Below, piece after piece: positions 1 through 9,054 of a DNA stretch of 64,000 bases. The position numbers and the translations under genes are program-made. The notes below the pieces were generated by a model. The model searched no databases, had not been told where the DNA came from, and worked only from the letters and a program-made list of their open reading frames with translations. Source of the DNA: Lithodes maja (taxonomy: Eukaryota; Arthropoda; Malacostraca; Decapoda; Lithodidae); NCBI GenBank assembly GCA_037953745.1, contig JBAKBP010001612.1:1-64000 (forward strand), read 5' to 3'. The stretch's first letter is position 1. Every line of letters starts with the position of its first letter.

Positions 1-500
1 ATATATATATATATATATATATATAATAACATCCCGCCCCCCCCCCCCCCCCATTTAAGGATGGTGTCTGTAATACTGGTATCTACAAACATTTCTGCTG
101 ACGGGTAATTAAGCAAAATCAATTACATAAATGATATGATTAGTCATTAAAAGTAAAACTTTCAACAGCCTAATTACCTGATAATATGGGTAATAGTGCT
201 CCCCTCTATCAACCCAAAAAGTTACTAATTTGCTTATGATATTTATTTGCATTACTATTCTTCTTCTCGTATTATCATTATAATAATAATAATTAGTAGT
301 AGTATAAATGTTACTCTTATCATTATTTTTATTATATTGTTTTTATTATTCGTGTTTATGTTTCTTTCTTTTCAAATTTCGTTTTGTTTTTTGTTTTGTT
401 TTTTGTTTTTTGTTTTTATGGGGGGGGGGGGTGAGTTTATTATATATTTATATATTTTTGTTTTACATGAAATCCGGGGTAGGTTGTATTTACAATTAAT
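1..500. repeat. AT microsatellite, C-run and low-complexity T-rich DNA
   Basis: An (AT)n run occupies about 1-25 and a C-run about 38-52. The stretch 260-430 is T-rich with TAA and TTTTG repeats and a G-run at 421-431. Short open frames here only translate low-complexity sequence. No gene is seen. Confidence 0.8.
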
Positions 501-1850
501 AAAGTAGAAGCGCAGTTTGGAAAGAAAACCACATACCCACTCCTGCGAATATAAAGTGTACCTAGTTTTGACTATTAATATAAGAACATAAAAAATATGA
601 AATCTGCAGAAGGCCTATTGGCCCATACGAGGCAGACCCCTAATTCCCTACATCCTTATGTGTTCATTTACACCTATATCCTCTACGCTACATCTATCTT
701 ATAGCTACCTAAGAACATCTCTCACTACAACCTATATCCTCTACACTACATCTATCTTATAGCTACCTAATAGGCAATGTTCAATGCAATGGTGGTTCTC
801 TTCAATTGAGAGTGAAAGGGGCAATAATTTAATTAAGAAGTAGGAGTCAAATGCCTAATTATCTCAACTATCTCAATTGTTAATTGAAATAGTTAACCAG
901 AATAACGTGACAATGGCGCCATCATGTTAAAGAAGTAAAACATTATAAAACTAAAAAAAAAATGTTTTTTTGAAAAGTAATAGTAGAGTTGTAGTGCATC
1001 TTAACTGACCTTTGTGTAAAGAATACTAGGTACACCTATTAATCTAGGATAAATTAGTATAACATTGGTTTTTATTCAGAATTTATATATTATCAGTTTT
1101 TGAGAAATTAATAACTTATTTTTAATCAAAAGTGTTGACAAATTTGTCTGAGAGTTCATTCGTAAATTTGCTATCCATAAGAAACTAGCAGTATTTTGGT
1201 GAAATTCAAATAGTACCGGTATGCAAAAAGCAGTTTGATTTGTTTTTTCTTTTTTTCTGACCATCACATTTTGCTATTACCTCTAATAAGGATAATATAT
1301 ACGTTTTTTCTAACTATAAACATCCACGGACTTTAATGATACCCGTTCACTCCAAAATATCATGGAGTTGACTACAAATATCTGAAAGTAGCAAGAAAAA
1401 AGAAAAGAAAGAAAGCAAGGCTTAGGATATAATTAGGATATAGGTGGATAATATAAACTGTGTATGTGTTATGTATATGGTAGATAAATAGATACATAGA
1501 TAGATAAACAGAGAATTACACCTCCGTTTTAATTATCAAAGTAATCTAAATAAAATGCATTAATTTTTACCATCCTTTCATCCGCAACAAAATAAATATT
1601 ACACACAAAAATATCTTGTTAAGCTTACCGTACCTTTTAAAATATTGTTCAGATCGAGGTTATATATATATATGAACTACATCATTTTTAGCAAGTCTTT
1701 CGAGTATTTTTTTTAGCGAGTAGGAGGCTACACTTTCATGCCGAATGTTCCTATAAATACCTACGTTGGCTGGCTGTTTCCATGGGGAAAATATAATTAA
1801 CGAAAATTATATAGGAAAAGCGTAAATGTAAAAAGGAATATTAATTTCAT
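501..1850. other. AT-rich intergenic DNA with a short tandem duplication
   Basis: No gene recognised. A phrase of about 40 bp (CCTATATCCTCTAC...) is duplicated at about 671-711 and 730-769. The stretch 597-650 looks like a fragment of a dispersed repeat, but I cannot name its family. Confidence 0.5.
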
Positions 1851-1954
1851 ATTAAAGTATCAATAACCTAAGACATTCAGGAGTATATTAAAAGTTTTGA
1901 CACTCTTTCTGAATGTCGGAGGTTCGAGTCCGGCTGGGATTATAAAACAAAACA

Positions 1955-1975
1955 AAAATATATATATACAGTATA

Positions 1976-2015
<40 letters not shown>
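1955..2015. repeat. AT microsatellite joined to a poly-T run (LINE tail on minus strand)
   Basis: The (AT)n run carries a CAGTA interruption and passes directly into about 17 T residues. Read on the minus strand the T-run is a poly(A) tail about 80 bp after the stop codon of the neighbouring LINE ORF, so it marks the LINE 3' end. Confidence 0.7.
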
Positions 2016-5000
2016 CTATGTGATTGAGGGAGGCAAAAGGCATAACTGCCTATAGCGAGTGCCTCCCCCATAGTTGAAAGAGTGACAGGGCCAAAATCAA
2101 GGGACGTTCGAGCCAAAATGCCTGGACACACGGAGTTTGAAGCAATTTAAGTCATAGGAAGAGGGAAAGACTGATTCTGGGAGAGAGTTCCAGAGCTCAG
2201 CTGTTGAGTAGAAGAAAGTTTGAGAGTAACGTTTCACTCTTGGGTTGGAGAGTTGCACAGAGTAGGGGTGGGATTGAGTTGCAAGACGGGTACCACGTGC
2301 CCTACGTAAAGGAGGTGGTATGCACTGGGATAGCTCTGAGGAACACTGATTATTATAGTAGCGATAGAATAGCGAGAGAGATGCAACATTGCGGCGGAGA
2401 GAGAGAGATTGCAGAGAGTTGGTGAGTGGACGGGAGTTAATGATACGAAAGACCTTCCTTTCAACTTTGTCTAGGAGAGCGGTGTGAGAGGAACCTCCCC
2501 ACACATGTGAACAATACTCAATACAAGGGCGCACTATGCCCCTGTACAGAGCAAGAAGCTGTGCAGGGGAAAAGAACCCCCTAAGGCGGTTGAGCACACC
2601 CAGCTTCTGGGAGGCTGCCTTAGCAAGACTGGTAATATGGTCCTTCCAAATGAGAGCAGAAGAAAAAGAGACACCAAGAATATTGAGAGAAGATGAAGGG
2701 TTGATTTTTGTATTGTTGAAGAATAAGGGATAGTCCGCTGGGAGATCCTGACGGGTAGATAGATGGAGAAATTGGGTTTTGGAAGCATTAAAGTTAACAA
2801 GGTTTTCTCTGCCCCAATTGGAAATTGTATTTAGATCAGAATTTAAGAGTTCTATGGCTTCATTACGTTTGTTGTTGAGAGATTGCTGGCTGGGGCGTTC
2901 TGAAAAACTAATGGAGTAGTGTAAGGTTGAGTCGTCTGCGTATGAATGGATGGGAATTAAGGTACAGTTAAGGAGATCATTTATAAAAATTAGAAAGAGA
3001 ATAGGAGATAGGACAGAGCCCTGAGGAACACCGGAGTTTATAGGGTGAGGAAGTGAACAATGGCCGTCCACAACCGCGGCTATGGAACGGCCGGAAAGGA
3101 AATTAGAGACAAAGGCACAGATGGAGGGATAGAAACCGAAGGAGGGTAGTTTAGAAATTAAAGATTTATGCCAGACTCTATCGAAGGCTTTCGATATGTC
3201 TAGTGCAATAGAAAAAGTCTCACCGAAGTCCCGAAAGGAGGATGACCAAGAGTTAGTAAGATATGAAAGAAGATCACCAGTAGAGCGACCCTTAAGGAAG
3301 CCATACTGGCGATCTGAGAGCAGATTATGAGAAGAGAAATGCTTAAGAAATTTGGAAGCAAGAATAGTTTCAAAAACTTTAGAAAGACAAGAGATAAGAG
3401 CAATTGGACGATAGTTGGAGGGTTGAGAGCGGTCACCCTTCTTTGGGACAGGTTGAATGTGAGCAAACTTCCAGCATGAAGGGAAGACGTTAGAGGATAG
3501 ACAGAGACGAAAGAGTTTGCCTAGGCAGGGAGTCAGCACGGAAGCACAGTTTTTGAGAACAACAGGAGGAACACCGTCCGGACCGTACGCCTTATTAGTG
3601 TTAAGCCCAGAGAGGGTAAAAAGTACATCTTTAGAAGAGATTAGGATATTAGGCATAAGTAAGAGAGAGGAGGGCGGAGAGGGAGGAATAGCACCGGAAT
3701 CATCCAAGGTGGAGTTTCTAGCAAAAGTTTGAGCGAAGAGTTTAGCTTTGTCAGAGGAAGAAGTGATGGTTGAGCCATCAGAGTGGGAAAGGGGAGGGAA
3801 AGACGAGGAAGAGAAATTGTTGGAGAGGTTTTTGGCTAGATGCCAGAAAGCTTGGGAAGAGCTAGAGTTGGATAGTTCAGTGCATTTATTATTGATGAAA
3901 GAGTGTTTGGCAAGTCGAAGAACAGATTTGGCTTGATTCCGGGCAGAAACATATGAAGAATGAGAGTCTTGAGTTTTAAGGCGTCGGTACCGTTTGAATG
4001 CTTCCTCCTTATTGCGGACAGCAGTAGAACAGGCGTGAGTAAACCAAGATTTTTTAGCTTTAGTCTGAGAGAAAGAGAATGGAATGTATGCCTCCATGCC
4101 CGATAGGATTACCTCGGTAATGCGTTCAGCACTCTCCGAGGGTCCTCGGCCATGGAAGCAGAAATCATTCCATGGGAAATCAAAGAAGTACTGCCGAAGA
4201 GCCTCCCAGTCGGCAGCGCCAAAGTGCCACAAGCGCCGCCGGCTAGGAGGATCGGGTGGCTGTACTGGAGAGATAGGACAGGTGACAGAGATAAGTTTAT
4301 GGTCGGAGGAGCCCAAAGGAGAGAAAAGATCGACAGTATAAGAAGAAGGGTTAGAAGTTAGAAACAGGTCAAGAATGTTGGGCCGATCTCCGATGCGATC
4401 CGGGATACGGGTTGGTTGCTGAACTAACTGCTCTAGGTCATTTAGGATAGAAAAGACGTAGGCTTGTTCACCAGGTGGATCAGTAGTGTGAGAGGAGAGC
4501 CAATGGCGGTGGTGAACGTTGAAATCTCCTAAGAGGGAGATTTCTGAGAAAGGAGAAATGGATAGAATGTGTTCCACTGTAGAGTTTAGATAGTCAAAGA
4601 ATTTGGGAAAGTTGGTAGAGTTAGGGGAAAGATAGACAGCACAGAAATATTTAGTAAGAGAATGACAGGAAAGTTTGAGCCATAAAGTTGAGAATTCAGA
4701 GGAGTCGAAATCGGGAACACGAGAGCAAGTGAGTTTGTTGTGCACATATGCACAACATCCGCCTTTGGCTTTGAAACTAGGATAGAGAAAGTAGGAGGAT
4801 ACAGAGAAGGGGTTGCTGGATGTTGCTACAGACACCTGAGTTTCGGTGAGGAAGAGAAGATCAGGTTTGTAGGAGGAGAGATGGTGCTCAACAGAGTGAA
4901 AGTTAGAGGAAAGTCCGCGAATGTTGCAGAAATTAATAGAAAGAGTAACAGGCCGAGGTCCAGGTAATTGTGTGGGGTCGTCAGGGGATGGTCGGTCGGG

Positions 5001-5250
5001 TGAGGGGGCATTTATGGTCCCCCCCCCTGGGGACTCCGAGGCTGGGCTATAATTCATCATTTTTTTTGTTTTTAATTTTGGTGTGGAAGAATGAAGTGTG
5101 GTGTGCATGTTAGTGTAGTGAAGTGGATAGGAGGAGGAGGTGTTTGTGAGAGCTAGCTGGATTGCTCTCAGTGTAAATGAGGCACAAAGAAAATCAGTAA
5201 GAGAGGCCAAGCAAGTGAAACAGGAGTTCCAGCGACTCTTTATCACATGC
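1999..5250 (-). mobile_element. Near-complete non-LTR retrotransposon (Jockey/CR1-like LINE)
   Basis: The element contains one long intact ORF with endonuclease and reverse transcriptase, a short 3' UTR of about 80 bp and a poly(A) tail. It lacks a recognisable ORF1 and an RNase H domain. The 5' boundary is uncertain: sequence resembling the interior of TTAA MITE family A appears by about 5309. No target-site duplication was found, because the 3' flank is an AT microsatellite. Assignment to the Jockey/CR1 side of the LINE tree rests on domain order and motifs, not on a phylogeny. Confidence 0.8.
2097..5246 (-). CDS. LINE ORF2-like protein: AP endonuclease plus reverse transcriptase, 1,049 aa, intact
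   Basis: The protein would nick target DNA and copy the element RNA at the nick (target-primed reverse transcription). An exonuclease-endonuclease-phosphatase domain spans about residues 100-330, with TETQ at 134-137, GDFNVHHRHW at 240-249 and SSDHKLI at 313-319 supplying the usual catalytic Glu, Asp/Asn and His. A reverse transcriptase domain spans about 540-830: ALDISKAFD at 681-689, SGVPQGSVLSP at 738-748 and YADD at 769-772. The C-terminus keeps the AELWNSLP motif (1016-1023) common to Jockey/CR1/RTEX-type LINEs. There is no RNase H and no zinc knuckle. The first 60 residues may not be translated, since other methionines follow at 47 and 63-64. There are no internal stops or frameshifts, so the copy is young and could be functional. 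It is a transposon protein, not a host gene. Confidence 0.9.
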   Translation of the reverse strand: MIKSRWNSCFTCLASLTDFLCASFTLRAIQLALTNTSSSYPLHYTNMHTTLHSSTPKLKTKKMMNYSPASESPGGGTINAPSPDRPSPDDPTQLPGPRPVTLSINFCNIRGLSSNFHSVEHHLSSYKPDLLFLTETQVSVATSSNPFSVSSYFLYPSFKAKGGCCAYVHNKLTCSRVPDFDSSEFSTLWLKLSCHSLTKYFCAVYLSPNSTNFPKFFDYLNSTVEHILSISPFSEISLLGDFNVHHRHWLSSHTTDPPGEQAYVFSILNDLEQLVQQPTRIPDRIGDRPNILDLFLTSNPSSYTVDLFSPLGSSDHKLISVTCPISPVQPPDPPSRRRLWHFGAADWEALRQYFFDFPWNDFCFHGRGPSESAERITEVILSGMEAYIPFSFSQTKAKKSWFTHACSTAVRNKEEAFKRYRRLKTQDSHSSYVSARNQAKSVLRLAKHSFINNKCTELSNSSSSQAFWHLAKNLSNNFSSSSFPPLSHSDGSTITSSSDKAKLFAQTFARNSTLDDSGAIPPSPPSSLLLMPNILISSKDVLFTLSGLNTNKAYGPDGVPPVVLKNCASVLTPCLGKLFRLCLSSNVFPSCWKFAHIQPVPKKGDRSQPSNYRPIALISCLSKVFETILASKFLKHFSSHNLLSDRQYGFLKGRSTGDLLSYLTNSWSSSFRDFGETFSIALDISKAFDRVWHKSLISKLPSFGFYPSICAFVSNFLSGRSIAAVVDGHCSLPHPINSGVPQGSVLSPILFLIFINDLLNCTLIPIHSYADDSTLHYSISFSERPSQQSLNNKRNEAIELLNSDLNTISNWGRENLVNFNASKTQFLHLSTRQDLPADYPLFFNNTKINPSSSLNILGVSFSSALIWKDHITSLAKAASQKLGVLNRLRGFFSPAQLLALYRGIVRPCIEYCSHVWGGSSHTALLDKVERKVFRIINSRPLTNSLQSLSLRRNVASLSLFYRYYNNQCSSELSQCIPPPLRRARGTRLATQSHPYSVQLSNPRVKRYSQTFFYSTAELWNSLPESVFPSSYDLNCFKLRVSRHFGSNVP

Positions 5251-5357
5251 CTATAACCTCACCTGGGTCTAGCCCTGATCGATTGGTGCCTACAATCTCC
5301 CCACTATCACTATCGTTCGCCAGGAAAAAAATTGACACATAAATAACATGAAAGGTC

Positions 5358-5566
5358 TTAACACCTACGGTGCGGGCATATTTCCGCCTATTTCCGCCAT
5401 ATTAGGGCTCATTCAGGCACTCCTGATTGATTACGGAAGTGTCTGAATTAAATTAAATTTATTCAGCCAAAAACTAGAAGAAAATAGCTTCAAAATGACA
5501 CCAAAACGAGCTTCGTAGCTTGCGGGCTTCACCTGCAGCGCTATTATCGACATTCGCTAAAATGAG

Positions 5567-5604
<38 letters not shown>

Positions 5605-6352
5605 CTATATTCCAACTTACTTCCTCTCGGGCATAGGCTGAAAGCCTTAACATTCACCGTTTTACAATGAACAGTGAAGCCCGTGAGGTCTTGTTCCAGT
5701 CTAGGGAGTGAGACATGTGAAGCACGTAGAGTACAACGAGCACCTGCCATCTTGCCTTCACATGAGGCACGGTGCTCACTCATGGCCCGAAACGACCCCA
5801 TCTCTGAAGCCATCTCGTTCCCGTGCTTCACTGTCTCACCCCCTACACTCGGACTCTCACACTTACACACACACAACGCCACCTGTTGAGCAGATAACTC
5901 ACCAGGCATTGCACCCCTATAGCATATTTTGAATATGGGAATATTCATACACTGCTATTTAATCAGGGAACAATGAGGGTATTTTATTGACGTTTCGGTG
6001 GGTTTGTGGTAATGCACTGATACTAGGTACAGCTCAAATTCCATCCCAATAATATCTTCCCATTGATACATCGGGATTTGAACCCGGGACCTTTGGATTA
6101 CCAGGCCAGTGGCAAGACCACTCCACCACACCTCCCCATTATCGCTAATGTCGTGCTACATTTGCCTTTGGCAGCGCTGTATATCTCACGAGAGTATGGC
6201 TCATACTCCTCAGTGCACCGGCCGGCTGGCCTGTCGCGCTCCCGCTCCCTCGCACTAGATTCTACAGGCTTTAAGAGGCTTTAATTAAAAGCCTGTAAAT
6301 TGCTGTAAATTGCCATGTCGTTCATGAACGTCTCCCGCAGTCAATGGGTTAA
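5358..6352. mobile_element. TTAA-flanked DNA element (piggyBac-type target) inside a MITE
   Basis: TTAA occurs at 5358-5361 and 6349-6352. In other family A copies this site carries a single TTAA, so the 987 bp between are an insertion with TTAA duplication. Imperfect inverted termini share the form TTAACnCC...TGCGGG. The element encodes no transposase and is itself filled by a SINE. A TTAA target is diagnostic of the piggyBac superfamily; mobilisation in trans is inference. Confidence 0.7.
5570..6138 (-). mobile_element. Long tRNA-derived SINE with poly(A) tail
   Basis: Read on the minus strand it begins with a tRNA-like head: A box TGGTGGAGTGG (6128-6118) and B box GGTTCAAATCC (6084-6074), the two internal RNA polymerase III promoter elements. 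A body of about 460 bp follows and it ends in a poly(A) run of about 35 (5604-5570). A second copy of the body and tail lies at 57598-59511. Short ORFs in the body are shared between copies only because the DNA is. At about 570 bp it is long for a SINE and may be composite. Confidence 0.7.
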
Positions 6353-6679
6353 TATTGACAAAGAAATGCGGCGAAAGATCTTAAAATTGACAAACTAATG
6401 AACCGAACGTCATCAAATCTGAAAACTAAGTGGGCTAAGCACGAGGAAGAAACGGGACCAGAAAAACGGCCCATCTCCCCTTCCTCTGTTGGATTATATA
6501 AGTCCACGCCCCTCCCATATGTGTAGGAATACGGCTGGAAGTGTTGTTGTTATTGTTATTGTTATTGGTTACGTTAGATCTGGATTGTTTGAATTTGGAC
6601 AAATATAATTATGTACAAATATATATACGCTGAATTGATAGTTTTCGCGTGCACTGATTCACAACGTTTTGGATATTAT

Positions 6680-6781
<102 letters not shown>

Positions 6782-6933
6782 CGGCTTACTGATAGTTGCA
6801 GCCATTGGCTGAAAATGTACAAAGGACCAGTTTGTTGCTTAACTCTAACTTATATTAACTTACAATATGGACCAAAGTAAGAAATTCCACAAGAGCTACT
6901 GGTATTAAATTGTGGTCACTTAGATATTATGTA

Positions 6934-7224
6934 CACTCACTCATAAAAGAAAGGTACCCCCCTGGGGCCCTGAGCGAGAAATCTAAGGACTCTCACTATT
7001 TAGTTGTGGTAACACTGGCCCTGAACCATCGACGTTACGACAATGAGAGAATTATCAAAACGACTCTCAAAATGAAGTGAAGCAGGTCCCTACTCCCTCG
7101 CAACATTCACAGTTGCCACTCCTTTTCGTGACGTCGATGGTTCAGGGCCAGTGTTACCACAACTAAATATCGTGAGGCCTTAGATCCCTCGCTCAGGAGA
7201 GTACCTTTTTTTATGAAAGAGTGA
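6934..7224. mobile_element. Foldback (palindromic) MITE
   Basis: Two arms of about 105 bp are inverted copies of each other. Both begin CACTC...CATAAAA and both contain a stretch starting TTTAGTTGTGGTAACACTGG. The centre is near 7080. The left end is preceded by TA, as in Tc1/mariner-type insertions; the right-hand TA is degraded. There is no coding capacity. Confidence 0.75.
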
Positions 7225-7798
7225 CTTCGTTAGCAGATGATTTTCAAGTCGAGATGATAGTGGTACCCGGTATACATTTTACACAATTTCTCTGAAAGCT
7301 TGTGAGTTGATTTACTTGTTAATCTAGGATAGAGATGACATATTATCTCGTATGACTTTGATTACGTATGACTTTTTTATTTTTATTTTTTAGTCGGTTC
7401 ACTGTATTTTAGAAAGCTGGTGTTTACACGAGCGCGTTTCCCGGCATTCTTCAGGAGCAAGTATATTTATTGAATTATGTATTATACAGTATACTGTATT
7501 TTTTTTTTTAATTGTTTACTCATTTATATATATCTAACCTGAAATGTTTTAAGGCTAATTTGAGTTAGGAGCGGAGACTTTACCAAAGGTGGCTTGCCAG
7601 TGAAAGTTGACGGAAAAAGAGCTCGTGTGACACTGCCTTCCCACTGTGTTGGTGGGTTTGACAATAAACGCGATATATGGTTAGTCGCACACCAGTGATT
7701 GTTTATGACTTGTCTTACTGTTGGTTGATTAGGTTCACGATATAGGGGATGGGGCTTGCTTGATATCTTGATGTCCTTGCACGTATAGGGGTGATGGT
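7225..7798. other. No recognisable feature
   Basis: AT-rich DNA with short T-runs at 7377-7392 and 7500-7510. I see no gene or repeat structure. Confidence 0.4.
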
Positions 7799-7925
7799 GT
7801 TGTGATTCCTGGGAGGGGGCGTTTGTGTGTATGTGTGTGTGTATGTTGTGATTCCTGGGAGGGGGCGTTTGTGTGTATGTGTGTGTGTATGTGTGTGTGT
7901 ATGTGTGTGTGTATGTGTGTGTTTA
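7799..7925. repeat. 46-bp duplication plus GT-rich microsatellite
   Basis: A unit starting TGTGATTCCTGGGAGGGGGC is present twice in tandem, each followed by GTGTGTAT repeats; the GTGTGTAT run continues to 7925. Confidence 0.8.
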
Positions 7926-8239
7926 ATACAGATTCAAACCAGTGTTAAAGGAATAATGAAAGCGTGTGTACATTGTCCCTTTGATAGCTTACACAAATAT
8001 TGCAACTCTTGTTTAGACTGACTGCCGACAAAAAATATATACAGTATATGTAGACAACCGTATTACTAAGCCAGTCGGAGGAGTAATGTCAAATATAAAC
8101 GGTATCGAACTACCAATAAGTATAAGAAACTGATATGTTAATATATCTATCGTTAACCCAAGGGTAAACCAATTTTCCCAGTCTTTCTTCCACTCAACAA
8201 TAAAACTGTAACTCTCTCCCTCAGTCATCTTGCCTTACC

Positions 8240-8912
8240 TTAAGCTAGGGAAGATGGGTCGCTTTTCTGGATCCTTTTCTCCCTCATGGTTTGCCCCATT
8301 AGCTTTCAGATTGTATGACGTTGGGCCCATTAGTTAAGACATTTTAAGACTTTTCGACACATTTCTTTGTAAATATTAATACTTTTCGTGTCAAGTTAGG
8401 TGTCGATTTTTTCCTGGCGAGCAATAGCGAGCCTGTAATTTAAGAGGAACCAACCTTCGGCCGGGAAAACAGCAAGGTATATAAACGGTTATACAACAGT
8501 AAGGTGTATAAACGGTTATATAACAGCAAGGTATATAACCGTACAGTGGGGATGGGCAGGTTTTCTGGACCACTTTCTCCCTCATGTTTAGCTCCATTAG
8601 TTTTCAGATGCTAAGATGTTTGCCCCATTAGTTAGTCGATTTTAAGACGTTTCGCCCCATTTATTCGTCAATATTTAGACCTTTCGTGCTATTTAGATGT
8701 CGATTTTTCCCCTGGCGAACAATTGTGAGCCTGTAATGTTGGAAGAAGCGGCCTTCGGCCGGGACATTTTTCTACCGAAAAATGTACAAAATAATCTAGA
8801 AGGGGGATCTAATGGATGTTTGTTTTAAATTTGATGGAGGTCTAGGGAGGAAACTATAAAAATAATAAATACATGAACAAAATCGCCCAAAAAGTGAACC
8901 ATCCCCCCTTAA
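8240..8912 (-). mobile_element. Two adjacent TTAA MITE family A copies
   Basis: The first copy (about 8240-8480) starts at TTAA and is truncated near a short repeat of TATAAACGGTTATA. The second (about 8546-8912) ends CCCCCCTTAA. Both hold the family core: CTGGCGAGC, CTTCGGCCGGGA and ATTTTTC...GAAAAATGT hairpins. Confidence 0.75.
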
Positions 8913-9054
8913 TGCCTACACAGATCCGACCATTCCACTAGTTAATCCTTGATCAAACTGGACGCTATGTGGACAGATCAAGCTCAACGTCACATTTGAG
9001 CTGATGGACACTCGGAAAAAAAATGGCATGGAAAAATTTCACGGATAATTGGCA

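Larger units (their letters stand above)
5309..6485 (+). mobile_element. TTAA MITE family A copy, split by a TTAA element
   Basis: The left part (about 5309-5361) and right part (6349-6485) match the interior and 3' end of family A, for example the copy at 14291-14617. They join exactly at a TTAA that is present on both sides of the intervening DNA. The left end of the MITE is missing. Confidence 0.7.

Noticed and set aside
1919..1942. B-box-like GGTTCGAGTCC followed by GGCTGGG, possible tRNA or SINE
   Set aside because: The box is perfect but no A box or pairing arms could be found upstream; left as a possible SINE relic.
6060..6138. tRNA gene on the minus strand
   Set aside because: A and B boxes are present but acceptor and anticodon stems do not fold convincingly, and it continues into a repeated body with poly(A); it is a SINE head.
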